Notes under the pieces: generated by a model | Seen by the model: only the letters and a program-made list of their open reading frames with translations | The model's database searches: none | Told to the model about the DNA's origin: nothing | Made by a program: the position numbers and the translations under genes | Assembly: GCF_042679605.1 (NCBI RefSeq) | Contig: NZ_JBHTMU010000004.1 | Span: forward strand, 86,148-150,147 | Direction: 5' to 3' | DNA: 64,000 nucleotides | Source of the DNA: Litorisediminicola beolgyonensis | GTDB taxonomy: Bacteria > Pseudomonadota > Alphaproteobacteria > Rhodobacterales > Rhodobacteraceae | Shown here: positions 48,856 to 56,141 of the stretch, one piece after another | How positions within the stretch are numbered: the stretch's first letter is position 1 | Layout of the letters: every line of letters begins with the position of its first letter

Positions 48856-49485
48856 ATGCGGTGGATCGTGGCGCTGGTCCTGGCAGCAGGCATGGCGCGG
48901 GCCGAAGGCGAGCTTGCGGGCGAGTTCGACTATTACGTGCTGTCGCTCAGCTGGTCGCCCAATTGGTGCGCGCTCGAAGGCGATGCGCGCGGCGCCGAGC
49001 AATGCGCGCCCGAGCGCGATGCGGGCTGGGTGCTGCACGGGCTCTGGCCGCAATATCACCGCGGCTGGCCGTCCTATTGCCGCACACCCCACGCCCCGCC
49101 CTCGCGCGCGATGACCCGCGCGCTCGGCCCCGAGATGGGCTCGGCCGGGCTAGCCTGGCACCAGTGGAAGAAGCACGGCACCTGCTCGGGTCTCGATGCA
49201 CAAAGCTACTACGACCTTGCGCAAGAGGCCTATGACACGCTCGCCAAGCCCGAGGTGCTGGATCGTCTGACGAAACCCGTGAAACTTCCGGCGAAGCTGG
49301 TCGAAGAGGCCTTCCTCAAGGCCAATCCCGGGCTCGAGCCGGATATGCTGACCGTGACCTGCCGCGAGGACCGCATCCAGGAGGTCCGGCTCTGCCTGTC
49401 GAAATCGCTCGACCCGGTGCCTTGCGGCGCCGATGTGGTCCGGGACTGCACGCTGAAAGACGCGCTTTTCGATCCCATCCGCTAA
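48856..49485 (+). CDS. Ribonuclease T2 family protein, exported
   Basis: 209 residues with a signal peptide (RWIVALVLAAGMARA). CAS I is WVLHGLWPQ with His61 and CAS II is AWHQWKKHGTC with His107; the residue that is Glu in the usual HEW-x-KHG motif is Gln103 here. Eight Cys residues could form disulfides. T2 enzymes cut RNA to 2',3'-cyclic nucleotides in the periplasm or outside. ATG 48856 has GGAGG 9 bp upstream; a GTG at 48850 is too close to it. Confidence 0.9.
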   Translation: MRWIVALVLAAGMARAEGELAGEFDYYVLSLSWSPNWCALEGDARGAEQCAPERDAGWVLHGLWPQYHRGWPSYCRTPHAPPSRAMTRALGPEMGSAGLAWHQWKKHGTCSGLDAQSYYDLAQEAYDTLAKPEVLDRLTKPVKLPAKLVEEAFLKANPGLEPDMLTVTCREDRIQEVRLCLSKSLDPVPCGADVVRDCTLKDALFDPIR

Positions 49486-49565
49486 CCGGCTCTTAACCAT
49501 TCCGCGCGATAAGAGGGATGTGGGGCCGCTGCGATGCGGTCCCGGTACCGGAGAAGCTCTTGACT

Positions 49566-49607
49566 GGCCGGGGCGCAGGTGCGGGGGCGCCTGCCTCCCG
49601 GCCTTTT
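49566..49607 (+). terminator. Terminator downstream of the RNase T2 gene
   Basis: GGCCGGG...GCAGG pairs with CCTGC...CCCGGCC in a long interrupted stem, followed by TTTT (49604-49607). It is 80 bp after the stop codon; the stretch between also has a GGGCCGC/GCGGTCCC hairpin and could be a small RNA or only the 3' UTR. Confidence 0.6.
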
Positions 49608-49707
49608 GTCCGGTGGACGGCGCGGCGATCCCGTCGCCTGCCGGCCTGCCCGTTTTGATCGGAAAGACTGCTCCGTCAGGCGCTCACACTCGCCAGAACG
49701 CCCGCCC

Positions 49708-50454
49708 CTACCCGCAGGACAGCGCCCGACGCGCCGCCTCCGCGCTCCACGGCCCGAGGGAGCTCCGCGCGAACTCCGCCCCGTCGAAGCGCAGCGCCAC
49801 CAGCTCCAGCCAATCGCCCGAGCCCAGCACCAGTTCCGGCCCGTCCCCGCAATCGCGCGCGCCGCCGATGATCACGTCCCAGCCGATCTGGTGGTTGGAG
49901 ACACCGCCGTAGGAGGCGACCCGCTCCAGCCCCTCGCCCGCGATCCGCCAGAGCTGCAGCTCCTTGGCGAGATGCGGACGGTCGACAAGCGCGATCTCGA
50001 TGCGGCCGTCCCCGTCCAGATCGACCGCCGCCACCGGCGCCAGCCAGCGGTTCGCGCGACCGATGAACGGCCCCGCGGCGATCCGCCCCGAGGCGCCCCA
50101 GACCGCCAGCCGCGCGCCCCGGTCGAGCGCCGTCTCGACCACGACGATCTCCGACAGACCGTCGCCATCGACATCCCAGAGCCGCGGCGCGAGGTCCTCG
50201 AAGACCATCGTCTCGGGCAGCGCGGCACGCAGGCTGCGCCCATCCGAGAGCGTCCATTCCAGCGCCGCCCATTCGAGCGCATCGCCCAGAACCCCATGCG
50301 CGTAGCGCGCCGTGGGTTCGGCGAAGCGCGCCGCGACGATCTCCTGCGCGACCGAGCCGCACGCGCCCGCCAGCCACAGGCCCGACGCCGCCACCGCGCC
50401 GCGGGCAAGACGCCGCCACGCAGCGGACCCGGGACGCGGCGCCCGGGCAGGCAT
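49708..50454 (-). CDS. FG-GAP/VCBS-repeat exported protein
   Basis: 248 residues. The N-terminus (ARGAVAASGLWLAGACGSVA) looks like a signal peptide with a possible lipobox Cys. Two Ca2+-binding-like loops, LWDVDGDGLSEIVVV and AAVDLDGDGRIEIALVD, are typical of FG-GAP/VCBS repeats, so a small beta-propeller or part of one is likely. Function unknown. Its ATG overlaps the ferredoxin stop (TGATG), so both are on one transcript. Confidence 0.8.
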   Translation of the reverse strand: MPARAPRPGSAAWRRLARGAVAASGLWLAGACGSVAQEIVAARFAEPTARYAHGVLGDALEWAALEWTLSDGRSLRAALPETMVFEDLAPRLWDVDGDGLSEIVVVETALDRGARLAVWGASGRIAAGPFIGRANRWLAPVAAVDLDGDGRIEIALVDRPHLAKELQLWRIAGEGLERVASYGGVSNHQIGWDVIIGGARDCGDGPELVLGSGDWLELVALRFDGAEFARSSLGPWSAEAARRALSCG

Positions 50455-50777
50455 CAGATCTGCTTTTCGGGCATCTGCACCTTCAGACCGTCCAGCGCGT
50501 CCGAGACCTTCAGCTGGCAGGTCAGGCGCGAGCGCGCGGGATCGGGCTCGTAGGCGAAATCGAGCATGTCCTCTTCCATGTCCTCCTTGGGCGGCAGCTT
50601 CTCCACCCAGGCGGGATCGACATAGACATGGCAGGTCGAACAGGCGCAGGCGCCGCCGCAATCGGCTTCGATGCCGGGAATGCCGTTGTCGCGCGCCCCT
50701 TCCATCACGGTCAGCCCGTTCGCGACCTCGACCACGTGCTCGGTGCCGTCATGTTCGACATAGGTGATCTTTGCCAT
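50454..50777 (-). CDS. 2Fe-2S ferredoxin, adrenodoxin type
   Basis: 107 residues. The cluster Cys are in EADCGGACACSTCHVYV, followed by a fourth Cys in SRLTCQLKV; VDPAWVEKLPPKEDMEEDML is the adrenodoxin-like segment that contacts partners. Such ferredoxins feed electrons to cytochromes P450 or act in Fe-S assembly. The ATG at 50777 is preceded by GAGGAGACGACG. Confidence 0.95.
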   Translation of the reverse strand: MAKITYVEHDGTEHVVEVANGLTVMEGARDNGIPGIEADCGGACACSTCHVYVDPAWVEKLPPKEDMEEDMLDFAYEPDPARSRLTCQLKVSDALDGLKVQMPEKQI

Positions 50778-50906
50778 CGTCGTCTCCTCGAAAGTGTCGG
50801 AGCATGTGGTATCCAAGCGCGCGGGACGTTTCCAGCCCGGATCGCGCAGAGCGCACCGATCACCCCGATCGGGTGTTTCGATGACCGCTGGACCCCATTC
50901 CGGGAC

Positions 50907-50940
50907 TTGGCGCTCCGCCGAAAATGTTCTATATTTGTTC
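50907..50940 (+). promoter_or_regulatory. SOS promoter: -35, -10 and LexA box
   Basis: TTGGCG (50907-50912), 17 bp, TATATT (50930-50935). The -10 lies inside GTTC-TATATTT-GTTC (50926-50940), an exact match to the alphaproteobacterial LexA box GTTC-N7-GTTC. Expected transcription start is about 50942-50944, at the ATG (50943) of the next gene. Confidence 0.85.
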
Positions 50941-50942
50941 AC

Positions 50943-51362
50943 ATGCAGATCCTCCGCCCGCCCCCTCGCGCCCCTCTCTCCACGCAACGCGACACGCGGC
51001 CCGTCTGGCCGCGCCCGCCCGCCTGCCTCACCGCCGAGCGGATCGAGCTGCCGCCCGAAGGCGCGCGGGTGGCCGTCGCCGGGCTGGTGATCCTGCGCCA
51101 GCGTCCCGGCACCGCCAAGGGGGTGATCTTCCTGACGCTCGAGGACGAGACCGGCGTGATCAACATCATCGTCTGGAAATCCATCTACGAACGCTTCCGG
51201 CGCGCGGTGATCGCCGGGCGGCTTCTCAGGGTCACCGGCCGGGTCCAGCGCAGCCACGGCGTCACCCATGTGATCGCCGAAGAGGTCGAGGACATCTCCG
51301 CGATGCTCGACCGGCTCTGCGATCCTGCCGGAGTGCTTCCCGCCCCCGCCGAAAGCGGCTAG
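50943..51362 (+). CDS. Stand-alone OB-fold domain matching the C-terminus of DnaE2
   Basis: 139 residues. From about residue 42 it matches the last, OB-fold domain of the error-prone polymerase DnaE2: VAGLVILRQRPGTAKGVIFL, TLEDETGVINIIVWKSIYER, LLRVTGRVQRSHGVTHVIAE, then VEDISAML. Nothing of the polymerase body is present, nor imuA or imuB nearby. The first 40 residues are basic and Pro-rich with no recognised homology. The start ATG lies 2 bp after a LexA box, so the mRNA is probably leaderless. It is either a decayed dnaE2 remnant still behind its SOS promoter or a real small SOS protein; the intact frame favours the latter weakly. Confidence 0.8.
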   Translation: MQILRPPPRAPLSTQRDTRPVWPRPPACLTAERIELPPEGARVAVAGLVILRQRPGTAKGVIFLTLEDETGVINIIVWKSIYERFRRAVIAGRLLRVTGRVQRSHGVTHVIAEEVEDISAMLDRLCDPAGVLPAPAESG

Positions 51363-51401
51363 GCTCGGCGGCAAAACCGCCCCGAGGCCCGAGCCGCCGC
51401 C

Positions 51402-51911
51402 ATGATCCGCCCCCCGTTCCGTGCCGCCGCGCTCCTGGCGCTGACCGCCGCCTGCGCGGAGACCGGTCCCGCGCCCGAAGACGCCGAGCCCCCGCCGCCG
51501 CTCGAGACCGCCGCCGACGGGCGCTGCTACGCCACCGAGATCACCCCCGCCGTCTACGAACAGGTGCCGGGCCAGGTGCAGGTCGTGCAGGCCGAGCTCG
51601 CCGCCGACGGCACCGTGATCCGCCCGCCGATCTACCGCAACGCCACCGTGCCCCGCGTCGTGCGTCCGCGCGGCGAGACCCGGTTCGAAGCGCCCTGCCC
51701 GGCCGAGATCACGCCCGAGTTCCTGGCCACCCTGCAGCGCGCCCTGGCCGCCCGCGGGCTCTATCGCGGACCGGTCACCGGCACGCTCGACGCCGCCACC
51801 CGCGACGCGATCCGCGCCTACCAGTCGACGCGCGGTCTCGACAGCGCGCAGCTGTCGCTCGAAAGCGCGCGCGCCCTGGGCCTCGTGATCTCCCCCCTCT
51901 CCGAAGGCTGA
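51402..51911 (+). CDS. Exported peptidoglycan-binding domain protein
   Basis: 169 residues. The N-terminus (FRAAALLALTAACAETG) is a signal sequence with a possible lipobox Cys. A variable middle (VYEQVPGQVQVVQAELAADG) precedes a C-terminal PG_binding_1 domain with TLQRALAARGLYRGPVTGTL and TRDAIRAYQSTRGLDS. It probably anchors to the cell wall in the periplasm. Function unknown. Confidence 0.85.
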   Translation: MIRPPFRAAALLALTAACAETGPAPEDAEPPPPLETAADGRCYATEITPAVYEQVPGQVQVVQAELAADGTVIRPPIYRNATVPRVVRPRGETRFEAPCPAEITPEFLATLQRALAARGLYRGPVTGTLDAATRDAIRAYQSTRGLDSAQLSLESARALGLVISPLSEG

Positions 51912-51915
51912 GCGA

Positions 51916-52551
51916 ATGACCGCCCCGACACACCCAATGATCCTCTACATCGCCCCCGCCACCATCGCCGTCGCCGCCGCCGTCGCGCTCGAAGAGGCAG
52001 GTCTGCCCTACGAGGCCCGCCGCCTCGAGTTCCGCGCCTCAGAGCAGCGCGGACCCGATTACCTCGCGCTCAATCCCAAGGGCCGCGTGCCGCTTCTGAT
52101 CGACGGCGAACTGCGGCTGACCGAGACCGGCGCGATCCTCGAATACATCCACGCCCGCGCCCCCGAGGCGGGCCTCATGCCCGAGGGCGCCGAGGCCCAG
52201 GCCCGCATCCGCGAGGCGCTCCACTATTTCGCCGCCACGATGCATGTCGCCCATGCCCACAAGCTCCGCGGCACCCGCTGGGCGGATCGCGACGAGAGCC
52301 TGGCCGACATGCGTGCCAAGGTGCCCCAGACGATGGGCGACTGCGCGGCCCATGTGGAGGCGCATATCCTGACCGGCCCCTTCGTTCTCGGAGACCGCCT
52401 CAGCATCGCCGACGCCCATCTCTTCGCGATCACCTGCTGGCTGCCGGGCGATGGCGTCGACATCACAGCCTATCCCAAGCTCGCCCACTTCCACGAGACG
52501 ATGGAGGCCCGCCCCTCGGTGCAGGCCGTCCGCGCGGCGGGCTTTTGCTGA
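51916..52551 (+). CDS. Glutathione S-transferase
   Basis: 211 residues, a typical bacterial GST. The thioredoxin fold carries LYIAPATIAVAAAVALEEAG and NPKGRVPLLIDGELRLTETG with cis-Pro and the Glu-Thr glutathione site; the helical domain includes GDRLSIADAHLFAITCW (N-capping box Ser-x-x-Asp). It starts 4 bp after the previous stop. Substrate unknown. Confidence 0.92.
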   Translation: MTAPTHPMILYIAPATIAVAAAVALEEAGLPYEARRLEFRASEQRGPDYLALNPKGRVPLLIDGELRLTETGAILEYIHARAPEAGLMPEGAEAQARIREALHYFAATMHVAHAHKLRGTRWADRDESLADMRAKVPQTMGDCAAHVEAHILTGPFVLGDRLSIADAHLFAITCWLPGDGVDITAYPKLAHFHETMEARPSVQAVRAAGFC

Positions 52552-52633
52552 CCCCGCGCGCCACATCCACCGAGGCCGCGCCGACCGCGCGGGGCCTCGT
52601 CACCCGACCGGCCCGCCCCGAGGACCGGACCCG

Positions 52634-53044
52634 ATGATCGCCTATGTGACGGTCGGCGCCGATGACATCGCCCGCGCCCGACGCTTCTATGACGTGGTGC
52701 TGCCTGCCTTGGGCTACGCCGTCAGCGAAGGCCCCGAGGGGCTGAGCTACACCCTGCCCGGGGCCGAGGAACGCGGCCTGCCGGATTTCTACGTCAAACC
52801 GCCCTTCGACGGGCGCGGGGCCGCGCCCGGCAACGGGACGATGGTCGCCTTCGAGGCCCGCGACCAGGCGCAGGTGCGGGCCCTGCACGCGGCAGCCTTG
52901 CGCGCGGGCGGCACCGACGAGGGCCAGCCCGGCTTTCGCGCCTCCTACGGGCCGCGGTTCTTCGTGGCCTATCTGCGCGATCCGCAGGGCAACAAGATCG
53001 CGCTCTTCTCCAGCCATCCCGACGATCCGGCCCGCGACGGCTGA
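52634..53044 (+). CDS. VOC family protein (glyoxalase-like)
   Basis: 136 residues. Two beta-alpha-beta-beta-beta units, beginning AYVTVGADDIARARRFYDVV and ending FFVAYLRDPQGNKIALFSSH, the vicinal-oxygen-chelate pattern. Members include glyoxalase I, dioxygenases and resistance proteins; the activity here is unknown. It ends before a strong bidirectional terminator. Confidence 0.9.
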   Translation: MIAYVTVGADDIARARRFYDVVLPALGYAVSEGPEGLSYTLPGAEERGLPDFYVKPPFDGRGAAPGNGTMVAFEARDQAQVRALHAAALRAGGTDEGQPGFRASYGPRFFVAYLRDPQGNKIALFSSHPDDPARDG

Positions 53045-53068
53045 CACGGATCGCGCCTCCCGAACGAC

Positions 53069-53100
53069 ACGGGGCGCCCCCATGACAGGGGCGCCCCGTT
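53069..53100. terminator. Strong hairpin between the convergent VOC and degP genes
   Basis: ACGGGGCGCCCC pairs perfectly with GGGGCGCCCCGT (12 bp, loop CATGACA-type), followed by TTAT on the plus strand. It is placed to end both converging transcripts. Confidence 0.75.
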
Positions 53101-53125
53101 ATCGGCGAGAGACCCGCCTGTCAGA

Positions 53126-54643
53126 TCATTCGGCTTCGTCGAGCCCGAGCGCCACGAAGCGCGGGTCGCCGTCGCGGCGGACGAGCAGCAGGAGCGACTT
53201 CCGCCCCGCCTCGCGCGCCTCGTCGATCCGCGCATCGAGATCCTCGACCGACAGCACCTCGGCCTGACCGGCCTCGGTGATCAGGTCACCGGCGCGCAAG
53301 CCCTTCTCGAACGCCTCGGAGGTCTCGTCGACATCGGTGACCATCAGCCCCTTGGCGCTGTCGGAGAGGTTGAACTCCTCGCGCAGCTCCGCGGTCAGCG
53401 GCGACAGCGTCAGCCCGAGGATCTCGGCCGCCGCGGGCGGCTCCTCGGCCTCGGGCGTTTCCTCGGTGTCGGTCTCGGCGCTCTCGGCGTCTTCCCGGCG
53501 GCCGAGCGTGACCTTCAGCGTCTCCGTCGCGCCCTCGCGGTTGACCACCACGCGCACCGATTTGCCGACCTCGGTATTGCCGACCTGCCGGACGAGGCCG
53601 CGGGTATCCTCGACCTCCTTGCCGTCGAAATTCAGGATCACGTCGCCCGCGAGCATGCCTGCATCCTTTGCCGGACCGTCCGGCACGTCGGTCACGAGCG
53701 CGCCGCGCGCCGCTTCGAGCCCCATCGCCTCGGCCACGTCCTCGGTGACGTCCTGGATGCGCACGCCGAGCCAGCCGCGCCGGGTCTCGCCGAACTCCTT
53801 GAGCTGGTCGACCACGCGGATCACCACGTTCGAGGCCATCGAGAAGCCGATGCCGATCGAGCCGCCGGTCGGCGACAGGATCGCGGTGTTCACGCCGATC
53901 ACCTCGCCATCCATGTTGAAGAGCGGGCCGCCCGAGTTACCGCGGTTGATGGCGGCGTCGGTCTGGATGTAGTCGTCATAGCTGCCCGAGAGCGCCCGGT
54001 TCCGCGCCGAGACGATGCCCGCCGAGACCGAGAAACCCTGCCCGAGCGGGTTGCCCATCGCCATGACCCAGTCGCCGACGCGCGCGAGGTCGCTGTCGCC
54101 GAAGCTGACGAAGGGCAAGGGCGTGTCGGCTTCGACCTTCAGAAGCGCGATGTCGGTGTTGGGGTCGGTGCCCACCACCTTGGCGTCGAGCTCGGAGCCC
54201 GAGAAGAACTCGATCGTGACCTCGTCGGCGCCGTCGATGACGTGGTTGTTGGTGACGATGTAGCCGTCTTCCGAGATCACGAAGCCCGAGCCCAGCGCCG
54301 AGGAGCGGCGCGGGCGGTTGCCCTCGCCGTTGCGGTCGCGGAACTCGCGGAAGAAATCCTCGAAGGGCGAGCCTTCGGGCACCATGCCCTCGGGGCCGGT
54401 GCGTCCTTCGACCATCGTGGAGGTGGTGATGTTCACCACCGCATCGCTGATCTCCTCGGCCAGGTCGGCGAAGCTTTCCGGCGCGCCCCGCGCCTGGCTT
54501 GCGATGGCGGTGAGGCCCAGGAGAAAGAGCGCGAGCGTCGCGACCCAGACCGCGCGCAGCGCGGTCATCGGCACGCGGGCGGCGGCACTGGTCTGGTGTC
54601 TCGGGGCGGTACGAGGGGCAGGTCGGCTCACCAGCTGGGTCAA
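53126..54643 (-). CDS. degP: DegP/HtrA-family periplasmic serine protease
   Basis: 505 residues. A membrane/signal segment (AVWVATLALFLLGLTAIASQ) follows a basic N-terminus. The catalytic triad is His134 (TNNHVIDG), Asp164 (NTDIALLK) and Ser237 (GNSGGPLF); two PDZ domains lie near 280-370 and 410-495. It degrades or refolds damaged envelope proteins. The start is probably TTG at 54643, 6 bp after AGGAG; an ATG at 54648 opens a two-codon frame (ATG-ATT-TGA) overlapping that TTG. It follows the hflK-hflC-DUF2065 genes. Confidence 0.93.
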   Translation of the reverse strand: MTQLVSRPAPRTAPRHQTSAAARVPMTALRAVWVATLALFLLGLTAIASQARGAPESFADLAEEISDAVVNITTSTMVEGRTGPEGMVPEGSPFEDFFREFRDRNGEGNRPRRSSALGSGFVISEDGYIVTNNHVIDGADEVTIEFFSGSELDAKVVGTDPNTDIALLKVEADTPLPFVSFGDSDLARVGDWVMAMGNPLGQGFSVSAGIVSARNRALSGSYDDYIQTDAAINRGNSGGPLFNMDGEVIGVNTAILSPTGGSIGIGFSMASNVVIRVVDQLKEFGETRRGWLGVRIQDVTEDVAEAMGLEAARGALVTDVPDGPAKDAGMLAGDVILNFDGKEVEDTRGLVRQVGNTEVGKSVRVVVNREGATETLKVTLGRREDAESAETDTEETPEAEEPPAAAEILGLTLSPLTAELREEFNLSDSAKGLMVTDVDETSEAFEKGLRAGDLITEAGQAEVLSVEDLDARIDEAREAGRKSLLLLVRRDGDPRFVALGLDEAE

Positions 54644-54783
54644 ATCATACTCCTGTTGTCGCGCGGCCTGCGAAAACGCATCGCGGCCGGTTCTGATGCT
54701 TTAGCGTAAAGATATGGTGTTTGCCGTCGCGCAAAAAGCGCGATTTTTTCTGTCACTTGCTCGTGACCCGAAAACGAGCGGCA

Positions 54784-54820
54784 GGCGGCGCGGCCTCTTC
54801 CCCGAAGAGGCCGCGCCGCC
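54784..54820 (-). terminator. Long hairpin between DUF2065 and degP
   Basis: GGCGGCGCGGCCTCTTC pairs perfectly over 17 bp with GAAGAGGCCGCGCCGCC across a 3-base loop. On the minus strand GCTCGTTTTC follows 4-13 bp later, so it can end the hflK-hflC-DUF2065 transcript before degP. A second 9-bp hairpin (CGGATTTCG, loop CTT, CGAAATCCG) is at 54837-54857. Confidence 0.55.
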
Positions 54821-54859
54821 GGGCCTGCCGGGCTGGCGGATTTCGCTTCGAAATCCGTC

Positions 54860-55057
54860 TCAGAGCGCAAACCACAAGAGGATCAGGCCGGTCACCGCGG
54901 TAAGCGCGCCAAGGGTGCGCCGCGCGTCTTCGGGCAGCGCTGCCAGCGCTTCGAGCATGCGCTCGACAAGCGAAGGGGCCAGCCCGTAGGCCAGCCCCTC
55001 CAGGATCAACGCGCCTGCGAGCATCACGAAGACGATCTCGGCGGGCGACAGCGTCAT
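54860..55057 (-). CDS. DUF2065 small membrane protein
   Basis: 65 residues with two hydrophobic helices (IVFVMLAGALILEGLAYGLA and LGALTAVTGLILLWFAL) and the DUF2065 pattern LVERMLEALAALPEDARRTL. It lies 4 bp after the hflC stop, its usual place in proteobacteria. Function unknown; likely an inner-membrane partner of the HflKC complex, by context only. Confidence 0.92.
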   Translation of the reverse strand: MTLSPAEIVFVMLAGALILEGLAYGLAPSLVERMLEALAALPEDARRTLGALTAVTGLILLWFAL

Positions 55058-55061
55058 CGGC

Positions 55062-56141
55062 TCAGTTCACCGGCGCGGGGTCGTCCTCGCCGCTCTCGTC
55101 CTCTGGCGCGGGCAACTCGCTGTCGAGCATGCCCTCGGCCTCCTCGGCGTCGCGCTCGAGCTGCTCGCGCGCGGTGTCGGGAAGATCGGGCGACAGCTCG
55201 CTGGCCGGAGCCAGTTCGCGCAGCCGCTCGATATCGGTCTCGGTGATGTTCACCGCGTCGATGCCCTCGGCCCGGATCGCCTCGAAGAGCGGTCCGACAA
55301 AAGCGCTGTCGGGCGAGATCACCAGGGTCGAGTTGTCCCGCTGGAGCGAGTTCTCGAGCGCCGAGAGCGAGCGGTAGAAGGCGAAGAACTCGGGGTTGTC
55401 GCCATAGGCTTCGGCGAAGACCCGGTTCCGCTCGGCATCGGCCTCACCGCGGACGATCTCGGCCTCGCGATTGGCGTTCGAGGTGGTCTCGACCACGGTC
55501 CGGTCGGCAGCCGCGCGCACGCGCTGCGCCGCCTCGTTGCCGCGGGCGATCTCGTCGGCGGCCTCGCGCTCGCGCTCGGCCCGCATCCGGGCGAAGGTCG
55601 CATCGAGGTTCTGCTGCGGCAGGTTGGTCTGCTTCAGCCGCACGTCGACGATCTGGATGCCGAGGCTGTTGGCCTCGTTGCGGGCCTGTTCGCGGATTCG
55701 CAGCGCAAGATCGCGGCGCGCGTCCGAGAGGATCGTGTCCGAGGTCACCTGATCGGCACCCAGGACCTCGCGGATCTGCGCGTTCAGGATCGAGCTCAGG
55801 CGGTCCTCGGCGGCGCGGATGCCGCCCACGCCCACGGCCTGGCGGAACTGCACCACATCGGCGATGCGGTAGCGCGCGAAGGCGTCCACGACGAGGCGGC
55901 GATCGTCGGACGGGGTGACCTCGATGGTCTCGGTGTCGAGCGACAGGATCCTGTCGTCATATTTCACGACCTCCTGGATCAGTGGCACCTTGAAGCCGAG
56001 GCCCGGCTCCTCGACCACCTGCTTGATCTGGCCGAACTGCAGGACCAGCGCCTTTTCGCGCTCGTCGACAATGAACACCGCCGAGGCCACCACGACGATG
56101 GCAACGACCACGGCAATGAGGAGAGCATTCAGACGGGACAT
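55062..56141 (-). CDS. hflC: Protease modulator HflC
   Basis: 359 residues. One N-terminal membrane anchor (ALLIAVVVAIVVVASAVFIV), an SPFH/band-7 domain (EKALVLQFGQIKQVVEEPGL) and a coiled-coil region (AEREREAADEIARGNEAAQR). With HflK it forms a large periplasmic-facing cage around FtsH and tunes proteolysis of membrane proteins. The Glu/Asp-rich tail (ESGEDDPAPVN) is longer than in E. coli. The start overlaps the hflK stop (TGATG). Confidence 0.95.
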   Translation of the reverse strand: MSRLNALLIAVVVAIVVVASAVFIVDEREKALVLQFGQIKQVVEEPGLGFKVPLIQEVVKYDDRILSLDTETIEVTPSDDRRLVVDAFARYRIADVVQFRQAVGVGGIRAAEDRLSSILNAQIREVLGADQVTSDTILSDARRDLALRIREQARNEANSLGIQIVDVRLKQTNLPQQNLDATFARMRAEREREAADEIARGNEAAQRVRAAADRTVVETTSNANREAEIVRGEADAERNRVFAEAYGDNPEFFAFYRSLSALENSLQRDNSTLVISPDSAFVGPLFEAIRAEGIDAVNITETDIERLRELAPASELSPDLPDTAREQLERDAEEAEGMLDSELPAPEDESGEDDPAPVN

